Assembly (NCBI GenBank): GCA_018818965.1
Contig: JAHJQX010000018.1
Span: 1 to 58,583, forward strand
Direction of reading: 5' to 3'
DNA length: 58,583 nucleotides
Source: Patescibacteria group bacterium
Lineage (GTDB): Bacteria > Patescibacteriota > JABMPQ01
Shown one piece after another: positions 46,907-57,583 of the stretch (its first letter is position 1; each line of letters begins with the position of its first letter). The position numbers and the translations under genes are program-made. The notes below the pieces were generated by a model. That model worked only from the letters and a program-made list of their open reading frames with translations. It ran no database searches and had not been told where the DNA came from.

Positions 46907-48730
46907 TTATATATCTAAATATTCTTCAATTTCTTTCTCTACACTGCGTGGTTTGATGTCATGTTTTTTATTGTAGGCGCGCTGAATTTCTCGTCGCCTA
47001 TTGACCTCATTGATCGCCCTTTTCATCGAACCAGTCACCTCATCGGCGTAGAGGATTACTTTACCGCGTACATTTCTAGCAGTACGACCCATTGTCTGGA
47101 TTAGCGATGATTCACTGCGGAGAAATCCTTCCCGGTCAGAATCCATAATGGCTACCAAGGTGACTTCAGGCAGATCAAGTCCCTCACGCAGTAAGTTAAC
47201 ACCGATCAAGACATTAAATTTACCTCGACGAAAATTGGTCAGTATTTGGCCACGCTCAGTTGTCTTTATGTCAGAGTGGATATAATTAGCCTTAAATCCC
47301 TTCCGTAGCAGATATTCGTATAAGTCCTCAGCCATTTTCTTAGTCATGACATTAATGATTGCTCGCTCGCCGGCAGCTGATATTTTCTTAAGCTCGCGCA
47401 TAATGTCATCAACCTGGCCTTCGTTCTTATTTTCTTCATAAACTGGGCGGATTTCGATCGGTGGATCAATCAGGCCAGTGGGACGGATAATTTGTTCAAT
47501 GGTTTGCTTGGAGTGTGCTGACTCATATTTTCCCGGAGTGGCGGTAGTGCAAATTACTGGCCCGACCCGCTCTTGCCATTCGGCAAATTGCAGTGGTCGA
47601 TTATCGAGGGCGGAAGGCAGACGCCAGCCATATTGAATTAATGTCTCCTTGCGGCTGCGATCACCAGCGTACATACCGCCGATTTGCGGGAGAGTGATGT
47701 GAGATTCATCGACAATGGTGAGGAAATCTGGTTGGCCATTTTTTTGTGGGAAATAGGCCAGCAGCGAATCAGGTGGCTCGCCAGGCAGCTTGCCCGTCAA
47801 GTGCCGAGAATAATTTTCGATACCGTGGCAGTAGCCGAGCGTCTGCATCATTTCGATGTCGTAACGGGTGCGACGCTCCAGGCGTTCAGCTTCCAGATAG
47901 AGCTTTTTCTTTTTAAAATAGGCCAGTCGTTCACGTAATTCTTGGCGAATATTCTCAATCGCTTCTTTGATCTCGGGAAAGGTAGAATTAAAATGTTGAG
48001 GCGGGAAGATGATGATCTCGTTAAGATTTTCTGCCTTACATAGTTTGCGAGTCAGAGGATCAGCAATGCCAACGCTAGCTATCTTTTGCCCATCAAGCTT
48101 AATGCGGTAAAGTGCTTTTTCGGAGGCGGGCATAATTTCGAAGTTGTCGCCCCGGACGCGGAAACGACCTCGCTCTAGTGCGCCGGCAGTCCGTTCAAAT
48201 TGGATTTTAACTAACTGTCGGATGAGATCACTGCGAGTCAGGGATTGACCAATAGTCAGTCGCAGTGACGACTTAGTATAATTTTCGGGCGTGCCAAGGT
48301 TATAGATACAAGAGACAGAAGCGACGATGATCACGTCATCGCGAGTAAGAAGGGCGCTGGTGGCTTCATGTCGCAGACGATCAATCTCTTCGTTAATCAT
48401 CGCTTCTTTATCGATATAGGTATCAGTATTGGGCATATAAGCCTCGGGCTGGTAGTAGTCGTAATAGGAAACAAAATAATGAACGGAATTATCCGGGAAA
48501 AAGTTCTTGTATTCGCGGTAGAGCTGGGCGGCTAGTGTTTTATTGGGAGCGATAACTAGAGTTGATTTCCCGTAGGCAGCAATAATATTAGCAACACTAA
48601 AAGTCTTCCCGGAGCCAGTGACGCCGAGGAGGGTTTGGTAGTCATATTTTTTGTCCAAGCCAGCGGTGAGTTTCTTGATTGCTTGGGGTTGGTCACCAGT
48701 TGGCTGGAAGGGGGATTTGAGGGTGAACAT
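46907..48730 (-). CDS. uvrB: Excinuclease ABC subunit B lacking C-terminal UVR segment
   Basis: [43 protein letters not shown]; ends at [24 protein letters not shown]. Confidence 0.97.
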   Translation of the reverse strand: MFTLKSPFQPTGDQPQAIKKLTAGLDKKYDYQTLLGVTGSGKTFSVANIIAAYGKSTLVIAPNKTLAAQLYREYKNFFPDNSVHYFVSYYDYYQPEAYMPNTDTYIDKEAMINEEIDRLRHEATSALLTRDDVIIVASVSCIYNLGTPENYTKSSLRLTIGQSLTRSDLIRQLVKIQFERTAGALERGRFRVRGDNFEIMPASEKALYRIKLDGQKIASVGIADPLTRKLCKAENLNEIIIFPPQHFNSTFPEIKEAIENIRQELRERLAYFKKKKLYLEAERLERRTRYDIEMMQTLGYCHGIENYSRHLTGKLPGEPPDSLLAYFPQKNGQPDFLTIVDESHITLPQIGGMYAGDRSRKETLIQYGWRLPSALDNRPLQFAEWQERVGPVICTTATPGKYESAHSKQTIEQIIRPTGLIDPPIEIRPVYEENKNEGQVDDIMRELKKISAAGERAIINVMTKKMAEDLYEYLLRKGFKANYIHSDIKTTERGQILTNFRRGKFNVLIGVNLLREGLDLPEVTLVAIMDSDREGFLRSESSLIQTMGRTARNVRGKVILYADEVTGSMKRAINEVNRRREIQRAYNKKHDIKPRSVEKEIEEYLDI

Positions 48731-48779
48731 ATATTGAAATTATCTTTACCACGACAAAATCGCCGGCATTCCAGCTTTA

Positions 48780-48943
48780 GGGGTCTATTGTCGAATACCA
48801 TTTCGACTGCAACTTCCCAATTTTGGTCAGAATCACGGTAAAATTTCTTAGCTTATCTTGGCAGATAGGCCGCAAAATTTTACCGCGATTCTGACTTAAA
48901 ATTAGAAAGTTTCGTTACGAAAGCGCATTCGACAATAGACCCC
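48780..48943. repeat. MITE-like/structured-RNA-like long imperfect hairpin, copy 2
   Basis: Outer arms GGGGTCTATTGTCGAAT / ATTCGACAATAGACCCC; inner arms CGGTAAAATTT / AAATTTTACCG; shares GCAGATAGGCCGCAA centre with copy 1. Confidence 0.8.
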
Positions 48944-49034
48944 TTATAGGGTAGCAGAAGGGGAGTTAGTTGCCAATAAATACTTGATTGAAATATAGAG
49001 CATAATCGTCTACAATGGATGAAGATAAGAAAAT

Positions 49035-50042
49035 ATGAATTTAAACGAAAGTTTAGTAAAAAATCTAGAGCAAGCTAATCTCCAAGACAAAAAAGTAGTC
49101 CTTTTGCCTCATTTTTGCCTTGATCACTCAGTGAAGGTCAATGGTAGTCCGCAGGCATTTCTCCAAGAAGCTATCCAGGTAGTCCAACGAGGCGGTGGCA
49201 ACATTGTTACGGAAAATCGTCTGTCGGCAGGCGGTAAAGCTGTCAATTGCGCTAAGGCCTTAGCCACTCTAGGTGTGCCGGCAAGCATAATTGTTAAAAC
49301 CAGCCCCTTAGGCTATAAATTATTACAAGAATTACTGCCGAGCCAGAATATTGATCTTTCCCATGTTAGTCAAGATGGCAAATTGGCCTCAACGGCCGTT
49401 ATCGAGCTCGAAGGAGCAAATGTGATGCTCAGTGATCCAAGTTCGACGACAGAATTTGAACCGGAACAGCTAACTGATCAGGACTGGGAACTAGTTAAGA
49501 CAGCTGACGCAGTTATGATTTCCGATTGGGGATTGAACGGTCGAGGGACAGAATTAGCTAGGAAAATATTCCAGATTGTAAAACAAGGCGGTAAAGGCAA
49601 GACATTCTTTGATCCGGGTGATCCAGTAGTGAAAGGCGATAAAATGGCAGAAGACATTACTAGATTACTAAACGAAGTTCTAGGAAAAGACTTGGTTGAC
49701 AGTCTGAGTGTAAATGAAGCTGAGGTGGATCAATATGGCGGGCGAGATAATCTACGCAAGTTAACCCGAGTTGACTTACATACCAAGAGCTTTGGTCAGA
49801 GTATTGAAGCTGAGCTAGAAACAGACCAAGTGGCGACTTTCGATATCCAGCCATTACGCCTGACGGGCGCCGGTGACAGTTGGAACGCGGGTAATATATT
49901 GGGCGAGCTGATAGGTCTAGAAAATGAAGAGCGGTTGTTATTGGCTAACGCGGTGGCAAATTATTATATCGCCAGCCAAGATGGCCAGCTAGCAACAAGA
50001 GACGAATTGATTGAGTTTTTAAAGCAAAATAAACAGATATGA
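49035..50042 (+). CDS. PfkB-family carbohydrate kinase
   Basis: GGKAVNCAKALATLGVPASII, VNEAEV, LTGAGDSWNAGNILG. Confidence 0.85.
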   Translation: MNLNESLVKNLEQANLQDKKVVLLPHFCLDHSVKVNGSPQAFLQEAIQVVQRGGGNIVTENRLSAGGKAVNCAKALATLGVPASIIVKTSPLGYKLLQELLPSQNIDLSHVSQDGKLASTAVIELEGANVMLSDPSSTTEFEPEQLTDQDWELVKTADAVMISDWGLNGRGTELARKIFQIVKQGGKGKTFFDPGDPVVKGDKMAEDITRLLNEVLGKDLVDSLSVNEAEVDQYGGRDNLRKLTRVDLHTKSFGQSIEAELETDQVATFDIQPLRLTGAGDSWNAGNILGELIGLENEERLLLANAVANYYIASQDGQLATRDELIEFLKQNKQI

Positions 50043-51253
50043 ATAACCTAGAACAGTACGAATCGATAGTCGGCTCAGAAGTCATTGTCCGGATCAAAGA
50101 AAAAGCTAAACCGCTACTAAACAGGCACATCGTTTGCATTAATTCTACTTTTTCAGGCGGGGGAGTGGCGGAGATGTTAAATAGCGCGGTGTTTTTATTC
50201 AATAAACTAGGCCTTCGTTTTGGTTGGCGCATTTTGCAGGGGTTTCCCAGCTTTTTCAATATCACCAAGAAACTCCATCATGCTTTGCAAGGAGAAAAGA
50301 TCAATCTTTCCGAGGAAGAAAAGAAAATATTTTATGAGACCAACGAGCGTTTTGCCGCTTTCACTCATTTACCTCACGATTTGGTCATTATTCATGATCC
50401 CCAGCCCTTACCTTTAATAGATTTTTTCGAGAAAAGCCAGCCTTGGATCTGGCGCTGTCACGTGGACATGTCCGAGCCAGATCCTGCTACTTGGAATTAT
50501 CTTAAGGGCTTTGTTGAAAAATATGACGAAATTATCGTCTCACAAGAAGAGTACAAACAGAATTTATCAATTCCCCAGAACCTTATTCATCCAGCTATTG
50601 ATCCGCTGACGCAGAAAAATGAAGATATTTCTGAGATTGAGGCCGAAAAATATCTAAAGAAGTTTGGCATTAATCTTAATAAGCCGATTATCACTCAGGT
50701 CTCACGCTATGATAAATGGAAGGATCCTAAGGGGGTAGTAGAAATATTTAAAAAGGTGCGTGCACAGGTTGATTGCCAGTTGGTTTTATTGGGTTCATTT
50801 GCGGCTGATGATCCGGAAGGACAGGAAACATTCGAGGAAATTGAAAAATGCATCGCCGACTGCGGTTACGAGGATGATGTCATTCTGCTAACGGTCAGTG
50901 ATGATATCTTAGTAAATTGCTTACAACGAGCCGCCGCCGTGGTGATCCAAAAATCTCTGCGCGAAGGGTTCGGTCTGACGGTAGCGGAAGCACTTTACAA
51001 GGGTACGCCGGTAATAGCTTCTCGAGTTGGTGGCATACCACTGCAGATAACTGATGGCAAGAGTGGCTTTTTGCACGAACCGCAGGACTTAGAAGGCTTT
51101 ACTGCCAGCGCTATAGAACTTATTAAAGATACCGATCTACAAAAAAAACTAGGAGAACAGGGCAAAAAACACGTTACAGAGAATTTTCTTATCACCCGCT
51201 ATATTGAAGATTGGCTAGATTTGTTCAACCGGCATTTGTCAACCAGCAATTAA
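50039..51253 (+). CDS. treT: Trehalose synthase-type glycosyltransferase (GT4, TreT-like)
   Basis: INSTFSGGGVAEMLN, HDPQPLPLIDF, WIWRCHVDMSEPD, VSRYDKWKDPKGV, SLREGFGLTVAEAL; 4-nt overlap with pfkB gene. Confidence 0.85.
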   Translation: MNNLEQYESIVGSEVIVRIKEKAKPLLNRHIVCINSTFSGGGVAEMLNSAVFLFNKLGLRFGWRILQGFPSFFNITKKLHHALQGEKINLSEEEKKIFYETNERFAAFTHLPHDLVIIHDPQPLPLIDFFEKSQPWIWRCHVDMSEPDPATWNYLKGFVEKYDEIIVSQEEYKQNLSIPQNLIHPAIDPLTQKNEDISEIEAEKYLKKFGINLNKPIITQVSRYDKWKDPKGVVEIFKKVRAQVDCQLVLLGSFAADDPEGQETFEEIEKCIADCGYEDDVILLTVSDDILVNCLQRAAAVVIQKSLREGFGLTVAEALYKGTPVIASRVGGIPLQITDGKSGFLHEPQDLEGFTASAIELIKDTDLQKKLGEQGKKHVTENFLITRYIEDWLDLFNRHLSTSN

Positions 51254-51262
51254 CTACTACCC

Positions 51263-53443
51263 ATGGGACGAACAATTATTGTTACCAATAGATTACCAGT
51301 TACGATTAAAAAGAACCGGGGAAAATATATTTTTGAGCACAGTATCGGAGGAGTAGCTACGGGGCTGGCTTCTGTTTGTAACCGGAGAGATTGTTTATGG
51401 ATTGGCTGGAGTGGTTTATCTGGTCAATCTCTGGGTGATTATGACAAGCGCAGTATCAGGACAAAACTGGCTCGACAGCATAATTGTCACCCTGTTTTCC
51501 TGGACAAAAAAGATGTCAGGGACCACTATTATGGTTTTTGTAATAATACTTTGTGGCCCCTGTTTCATTGTTTTACACAATATACTATTTATCATAAGCA
51601 GTGGTGGGAATCTTACCGGCGGGTTAACAAGCTATACGCTGAGGCGGTATTAGCTAAGGCTAAACCGGGGGATACAATTTGGATTCATGACTATCATCTC
51701 TTTCTCCTGCCGCAATTAATTAAGGATAAGCTGCCGGGGATATCGATTGGTTTTTTCCTCCACATTCCATTCCCACCCCTGGAGATATATCGAATGTTGC
51801 CCTGGCGAGAGGATATTTTAATCAGCCTCCTATCGGCTGACCTGGTTGGTTTTCATACTTATGATTATGTGCAGAATTTTCTGGATAGTGTTCATCGTTT
51901 GTTGGGGCACGAACATCATTTGGGCAGTATTGATTCGGGAGATAATGTTACCAAGGCCGATGCTTTCCCGATGGGGATCGATTACAGCCGCTTTACAGAA
52001 GTAGCCCGATCTCCCCGAGTGATTAAAGAAGCTGACAAGATCCGCCGTAAAGCTGGTAAGCGTCAGATAATATTGTCGGTTGATCGTTTGGACTATACTA
52101 AGGGAATTTTAGAACGTCTCAACGCTTTTGATTATTTCCTCAACCAGAATTCGCAATATATTGGTAAAGTAACTTTAATTTTGGTGGCTGTTCCTTCTCG
52201 TACCCGGATTGAAAATTATGAATTGCTGAAAAAACAAATAGATGAACGTATCAGTCAAATCAATGGCCGATATAGTGAGGTGGATTGGATTCCCATTTGG
52301 TATTTATATCGTTCGTTACCGCTTGAGAAGCTGGTTGCTTTTTACCGAGCAGCTGATGTTGCTCTGATCACTCCTCTACGGGATGGGATGAACTTAATTG
52401 CCAAGGAATTTATTGCTGCTAAGAGAGATGGACAAGGGGTGCTGATTTTAAGTGAGCTAGCAGGAACGGCTAATGAGCTCCGAGAGGCTTTAATAATTAA
52501 TCCTAACGACAAGCGACAAATAGTCGCTGCCTTGCGTCAGGCTCTGGAAATGCCAGCCGATAAACAGGAAGAGCATAATCGTATTATGCAAAAAAGATTA
52601 CAAAGTTATAACGTAACCAAGTGGGCACAGGATTTTCTGAGCAATCTAGCTGAACTAAAAAAGACCAAAAACCAGATGCAGACAGAACTGGATGAGAAAA
52701 ATCGGGCCGAACTAAATAAAAAGTATCGTCGTAGTCGCCGCCGCCTTATTCTACTTGATTACGATGGTTCCCTGGTTTCTTTTGTTGACGACCCCGATAA
52801 GGCTCAACCAGACAAGGAACTTCTTAAAATTATTGAATCTTTGACCAGTGACAGGAATAATAAAATAGTAGTAATTAGTGGTCGCGATCGTCACACTTTG
52901 GATAAGTGGTTGCAAGAGACAGGAGTGGAAATGAGTGCGGAGCATGGGGTATGGGTCAAAGAAAAAGACCGGTGGCAAAAAACTGTGGATTTGTCATCTG
53001 CGAGCTGGAAAAATAAAATAATGCCAATTCTAGAACAATACGTTGATCGTACGCCTGGTTCATTTGTCGAGGAAAAAGATTATTCCTTAGCTTGGCATTA
53101 CCGTAAAGCTGATTCTAAACTAGCGTTAATTAGAAGAAAAGAGTTAGTAGAAAGTTGTACCCAGGTAACCGATACTTTGGGCTTAGATATTTTAGAAGGG
53201 AATAAAGTGATAGAAATTAAGAGCGCTGAAATCAATAAAGGTCGGATTGCTTCCCGCTGGCTGGGCAAGCGGCATTGGGATTTTATTTTTGCGTTGGGCG
53301 ATGATCGCACGGACGAAGATATGTTTTCCGTTATGCCTAAAAAGGCCTATACTATAAAAGTAGGGGCTGAACACTCGCAAGCCAGGTTCAGAATAAAGTC
53401 GGTGGCCGAAGCAAGAAGTCTGTTGAAGAAATTAAGCCAATAA
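51263..53443 (+). CDS. otsA-otsB: Bifunctional trehalose-6-phosphate synthase/phosphatase (OtsA-OtsB fusion)
   Basis: [60 protein letters not shown] and [10 protein letters not shown]. Confidence 0.9.
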   Translation: MGRTIIVTNRLPVTIKKNRGKYIFEHSIGGVATGLASVCNRRDCLWIGWSGLSGQSLGDYDKRSIRTKLARQHNCHPVFLDKKDVRDHYYGFCNNTLWPLFHCFTQYTIYHKQWWESYRRVNKLYAEAVLAKAKPGDTIWIHDYHLFLLPQLIKDKLPGISIGFFLHIPFPPLEIYRMLPWREDILISLLSADLVGFHTYDYVQNFLDSVHRLLGHEHHLGSIDSGDNVTKADAFPMGIDYSRFTEVARSPRVIKEADKIRRKAGKRQIILSVDRLDYTKGILERLNAFDYFLNQNSQYIGKVTLILVAVPSRTRIENYELLKKQIDERISQINGRYSEVDWIPIWYLYRSLPLEKLVAFYRAADVALITPLRDGMNLIAKEFIAAKRDGQGVLILSELAGTANELREALIINPNDKRQIVAALRQALEMPADKQEEHNRIMQKRLQSYNVTKWAQDFLSNLAELKKTKNQMQTELDEKNRAELNKKYRRSRRRLILLDYDGSLVSFVDDPDKAQPDKELLKIIESLTSDRNNKIVVISGRDRHTLDKWLQETGVEMSAEHGVWVKEKDRWQKTVDLSSASWKNKIMPILEQYVDRTPGSFVEEKDYSLAWHYRKADSKLALIRRKELVESCTQVTDTLGLDILEGNKVIEIKSAEINKGRIASRWLGKRHWDFIFALGDDRTDEDMFSVMPKKAYTIKVGAEHSQARFRIKSVAEARSLLKKLSQ

Positions 53444-53446
53444 GGA

Positions 53447-54010
53447 ATGCAAAGACTTTTCAACCGGGCAACAAAGATTTTACTAAGTACGGATACCGTT
53501 GTTTTGGTTGCCATTGCTATGCTCGGACCTTTCTACACCATGTTTGTGGAAAAAATTGGCGGTCATCTTTACGATGCTAGTTTAACGATAGCTGTTTTTG
53601 CCTTTTCGGCTGGATTGACCACGATTTTTGTGGGTAAATATACTGACAAAGTTAAGGAAAGCGAGTTATTAGTTGTCGCTGGGTATGTGCTGATGGGGAT
53701 CGGTTTTGTCTTGTACAATTTCGTTGATTCTCTAGCTTTATTGTTTGTTGTCCAAGTGTTGGTTGGTATCGCTGGTGCGATATACACACCAGCTTCAGAA
53801 GCACTACACGTCAAACATTTTAAAAATTGTCGTGCGGGTAAGATTTGGGGGACGGAGAAGGCAGTCAGCTATTTTGCGGCAGCAGCGGGAGCGATTATTG
53901 GCAGTTTAGTTATAGTTGAGTTTGGTTTCAATACCCTGTTTATCGCGATGGCCGTTTTTTGCTTTGCCAGTGCGACCTATATTTACTTCTTGCCCCGTAA
54001 AGTTTTGTAG
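53447..54010 (+). CDS. Half-size MFS-like membrane protein (about 6 TM)
   Basis: GKYTDKVKESELLVVAGYVLMGIGFVLY loop pattern of an MFS N-half; stops after about 6 TM. Confidence 0.65.
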   Translation: MQRLFNRATKILLSTDTVVLVAIAMLGPFYTMFVEKIGGHLYDASLTIAVFAFSAGLTTIFVGKYTDKVKESELLVVAGYVLMGIGFVLYNFVDSLALLFVVQVLVGIAGAIYTPASEALHVKHFKNCRAGKIWGTEKAVSYFAAAAGAIIGSLVIVEFGFNTLFIAMAVFCFASATYIYFLPRKVL

Positions 54011-54046
54011 CCAAAACAGTCTCTAGAATTATTAATCGTAATCGTC

Positions 54047-54475
54047 ATGAAGATTGTTATTTGCGCTAGTCTGGATTTCACGGAGGAAATAAAAAAAACA
54101 GCTGATAAACTGGCGGAGTTAGGTCACCAGGTTGTTATCCCTCGTACATCAGAAATGATTCTGAGTGGCGAGGTGACTTTGGCACAGATTAAAGAAGAAA
54201 AAAACAATGGCCAGATATACAAAAGAGCCATTCGCCAAGATGCTATTCGCTCTTATTTCCAAGAAATAGAAAAATCAGAGGCGATCCTAGTGCTGAATCT
54301 CGACAAAAAAGGCGTCAAAAATTATGTCGGTGGCAATACTTTTTTGGAAATAGGCTTAGCCTACTATTTACGGAAAAATATTTTTTTCTACAATCCAGTT
54401 CCTAAGATGTCTTACTCCGCTGAAATTAAGGTGATGCAGCCCGTTGTAATTAATGGAGATTTGGGTATACTATAG
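54047..54475 (+). CDS. Nucleoside 2-deoxyribosyltransferase-like protein
   Basis: KIVICASLDF start, SEAILVLNLDKKGVKNYVGGNTFLEIGLAYYLRKNIFFYNPVP. Confidence 0.5.
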   Translation: MKIVICASLDFTEEIKKTADKLAELGHQVVIPRTSEMILSGEVTLAQIKEEKNNGQIYKRAIRQDAIRSYFQEIEKSEAILVLNLDKKGVKNYVGGNTFLEIGLAYYLRKNIFFYNPVPKMSYSAEIKVMQPVVINGDLGIL

Positions 54476-54509
54476 AGCTGTTGTAAAATTCAGAATATAA
54501 AACCGGAAC

Positions 54510-55934
54510 ATGAAAATAGTAAATTATAACGAGAAAATTAAGTCTTTCCTCGAAAGTAATTCGGCTGTTCCTCCAGAGAAACTTGGTTTGTTATTGATGA
54601 TTGATTCTCTGTATGAAGATGTACCTAAAAAAGATGTTGACGAGTTCCGCAGCATCTACGCTCATCTGAATCCAAATGTTGTTAATGGGGTAGTTGAAGG
54701 GATAACCTTTATTCAAATAGCCAAAGCTCTCAAACCTCCCTCTGGTTTAAAAGAAAAACTAAATGATTATCTCAATGTAAAATTTAATGATATTGAGCAT
54801 TGTAAATCTTATAGTCAGAACATGGAGATATTTGCTCGTTACGCTGACCTTGCTTCCCAGGTAATCACGGAAATTCTGCGTGTGGCAGTTTTTCCTCCCG
54901 AGATAGCGACGGTTTTGCAAGAGAAAGAAGAAGTGAAAAAATGCCGCGATATTTATCAAATGTTGGTTCATTACAAAAACACTAAGGATAAGAGAATCAG
55001 ATTTGAGATCCTACGTAAATTAGGCCTGATAGTTTTAATTTCACGCATTAACCGTAGTCAAAATGTAGATGAGATTGATCAAGTAGTACGTCAAGTGGTC
55101 AATGCTTTTGCTGTGGGTCTGGGTTTTAATAAAGAAAGTAGTAATAGTTACTACCTATGGCTTGACCGTACTAATCGCGTGATCTTCAATAACAATAAAG
55201 CTAGATCCAGACTGTTGTATAGTTTTGCTACCAAAAAGAGAAAGCAATTAGCCCTCGATATTCATCCCCTGCAAGAATGCCAGTGTGATTCCTTTCGTAC
55301 CCATAGAGGTAATAAAGTTGTTCATTTTGAATTTCGTAATAAGTTTAAGAAGTCGGGGCAAATTTCCTACGCTTCTTTTATTGAAAAAATGTTCCGTAAA
55401 AATTTAGAGTTTCCCAGCCAAATTCATGATACAGTGGGAATCAAGCTAGTAGTAGACTCAGAAAATGATATTCACAAAATTGTCGCCGATTTGGAAGGAT
55501 TTTTAGGAGGCAGCTCAACTCGCAAACGTCAGAAAAACACTTACCATCGTTTTGATCAGCGTAAGATGAACAGTTTTGCAGCTGAGGGATATACCGTCTG
55601 GAAAGCAATTTATGACATTGCCTTAACTAACCCGGCCATTGATAAGATTAAAAAATTGATTAAAGCCACCAGTGGAAACGACCAGGTGCAGCAAGAGCTG
55701 AAGGAGCGATTACATTATTTATTACAGAAACCCCAAGATTTTGTGGTTGAAGTACAATTACAAGACATCAGTTCTTATTTGCTTAGTGTTGCTGAAGGAA
55801 GTGTGACTAATCACGCTTTACTCAAGGCTAGGCAAATAAGATTAAATTCTTTTTATAAATTTTTCCCCCAAGAAATCTATGAATCTGAAGTATTACAGCT
55901 CAAGCAGGATATTCTACGGGGCAACGATAATTAA
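54510..55934 (+). CDS. Divergent RelA/SpoT-fold nucleotidyltransferase-like protein with N-terminal helical region
   Basis: YASFIEKMFRKNLEFPSQIHDTVGIKLVVDSENDIHKIVADLEGFL; FVVEVQLQDISSYLLSVAEGSVTNHALLK, collinear with RelA/SpoT synthetase motifs. Confidence 0.5.
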   Translation: MKIVNYNEKIKSFLESNSAVPPEKLGLLLMIDSLYEDVPKKDVDEFRSIYAHLNPNVVNGVVEGITFIQIAKALKPPSGLKEKLNDYLNVKFNDIEHCKSYSQNMEIFARYADLASQVITEILRVAVFPPEIATVLQEKEEVKKCRDIYQMLVHYKNTKDKRIRFEILRKLGLIVLISRINRSQNVDEIDQVVRQVVNAFAVGLGFNKESSNSYYLWLDRTNRVIFNNNKARSRLLYSFATKKRKQLALDIHPLQECQCDSFRTHRGNKVVHFEFRNKFKKSGQISYASFIEKMFRKNLEFPSQIHDTVGIKLVVDSENDIHKIVADLEGFLGGSSTRKRQKNTYHRFDQRKMNSFAAEGYTVWKAIYDIALTNPAIDKIKKLIKATSGNDQVQQELKERLHYLLQKPQDFVVEVQLQDISSYLLSVAEGSVTNHALLKARQIRLNSFYKFFPQEIYESEVLQLKQDILRGNDN

Positions 55935-55942
55935 TAAAAATT

Positions 55943-57583
55943 ATGGAGCTAGCAATCGAGTTGCAGAAGATTATTAGTGAACATAAAAATGTGCAAAGTA
56001 ATTTAGGGCGTTCCTCACTTATCGAGGAAATAATTGATCGTCAGGAAGCCTTCGTTTCCTTTTCTGGCGCTTTGGTGGCTTGGACCCCTCCGGAATCGAC
56101 CGGTCGTAGTCCGGAAAACACCTATGTAGTCAAGTATCAAACCAGCCAAGATAAAATTGACTGGGACTCCAAAGCTAATAATTCCCTGGCGCCAGAAGTT
56201 TTCGATAGCTTATGGCAAGATGCGATAGAGGTACTAGCGAAAAAGAAAAAAATTTATGAGTTGGACCGGGTGGTAGGAGCTGACAGTAACTATGCCCTTC
56301 CGGTTAAAATAGTATCCGATCGCGCCTTGACGGTTATATTTGCTGACAATATGTTTCGGCCTGTTCCCAACGATATAAAGCAAAGTGTGTTTGCTAACGC
56401 CGGTTTTACTTTGTTAGTCTTACCCTATGACAAGGTTGAAAACAAACTATATCGTCAAAGCGTACAAAAACGAGGAGAAGGAGAAGACAAGATAGTAATT
56501 GTTGCGGATATGGATAGAAAATTAGGCTTGGTATACGGCTCTGCTTATTGTGGTAGTGCCAAGAAATTGATTTTTACTGTCATGAATTATTTATTGCCTG
56601 AGCAGGGGATTTTACCCTTACATTGTTCTGCCAACGAGGGGAGAGATGGCAGAGTGGCCTTATTGTTGGGGCTGTCTGGTACAGGCAAAACTACTCTTTC
56701 GATTGATCCGAGGCGTAAATTAATTGGTGACGATGAGCATGGTTGGTCAGATAATGGCGTTGCTAATTTCGAAAATGGCTGTTACGCCAAACTCATCAAT
56801 CTTAACCCTAAAAAAGAACCCGGTGTTTACAAAGCCACTTTCGGCAAGAGAAAATATACTAGTAATGGTTGTATTATCGAAAATACCATGATGTATCCCG
56901 ATGGCACTTTTGATCTGGATGATGAACGGCTGACTCCTAATTCTCGCGCTTCTTTTCCACTGGAATTTCTGGATAATATCAAAGAAGGTGTAAAAGGAGA
57001 TCATCCCCAGACAATTTTATTCTTGACTGCCGACGCTAATGGAGTATTGCCGCCAGTGGCCAAGCTTACAGCTGATCAAGCGATGCTCTGGTTTCTAATG
57101 GGATATACTAGTAAGTTGGCGGGTACGGAAACAGGAGTAATCAAACCGACAACAACTTTCTCGCGCTTCTTTGGTGAGCCATTTATGCCACGTAACCCTA
57201 GCGATTATGCTTCTCTATTGGGTGAGAAAATAGCTAAGTACAAAGCAGAGGTGTATTTAATTAATACCGGCTGGAGTGGAGGACCTTATGGAGTAGGCGA
57301 GAGAATGGATATTACGGTCACGCGGAGCATTGTCAATGCTGCCCTCACTGGTCAGCTCGAAGATGTCGAATACGAAGATGATACCTTGTTTCATATGATG
57401 GTGCCTAAATCTTGCCCCGGAGTGGATAGTACTATTCTTCGGGCGCAGAATACTTGGCAGGACAAAAAGACGTACCAAAAAAGAGCCGACGTTTTGGCTC
57501 AAGAGTTCTCTGATTATTTTGATAAGATGTACAAAGGGAAAGGAATAGCTAAGACAGTGGAAGAGCAGTGCCCCGGCAAATAA
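55943..57583 (+). CDS. pckA: Phosphoenolpyruvate carboxykinase (ATP)
   Basis: LLGLSGTGKTTLS, LIGDDEHGWSDNGVANFENGCYAKLINL, INTGWSGGPYGVGERM. Confidence 0.95.
   Translation: MELAIELQKIISEHKNVQSNLGRSSLIEEIIDRQEAFVSFSGALVAWTPPESTGRSPENTYVVKYQTSQDKIDWDSKANNSLAPEVFDSLWQDAIEVLAKKKKIYELDRVVGADSNYALPVKIVSDRALTVIFADNMFRPVPNDIKQSVFANAGFTLLVLPYDKVENKLYRQSVQKRGEGEDKIVIVADMDRKLGLVYGSAYCGSAKKLIFTVMNYLLPEQGILPLHCSANEGRDGRVALLLGLSGTGKTTLSIDPRRKLIGDDEHGWSDNGVANFENGCYAKLINLNPKKEPGVYKATFGKRKYTSNGCIIENTMMYPDGTFDLDDERLTPNSRASFPLEFLDNIKEGVKGDHPQTILFLTADANGVLPPVAKLTADQAMLWFLMGYTSKLAGTETGVIKPTTTFSRFFGEPFMPRNPSDYASLLGEKIAKYKAEVYLINTGWSGGPYGVGERMDITVTRSIVNAALTGQLEDVEYEDDTLFHMMVPKSCPGVDSTILRAQNTWQDKKTYQKRADVLAQEFSDYFDKMYKGKGIAKTVEEQCPGK

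Noticed and set aside
46605-46976. 123-aa plus-strand ORF across uvrA start and the palindromic spacer
   Set aside because: Antisense shadow of uvrA plus repeat sequence; no signal or domain.
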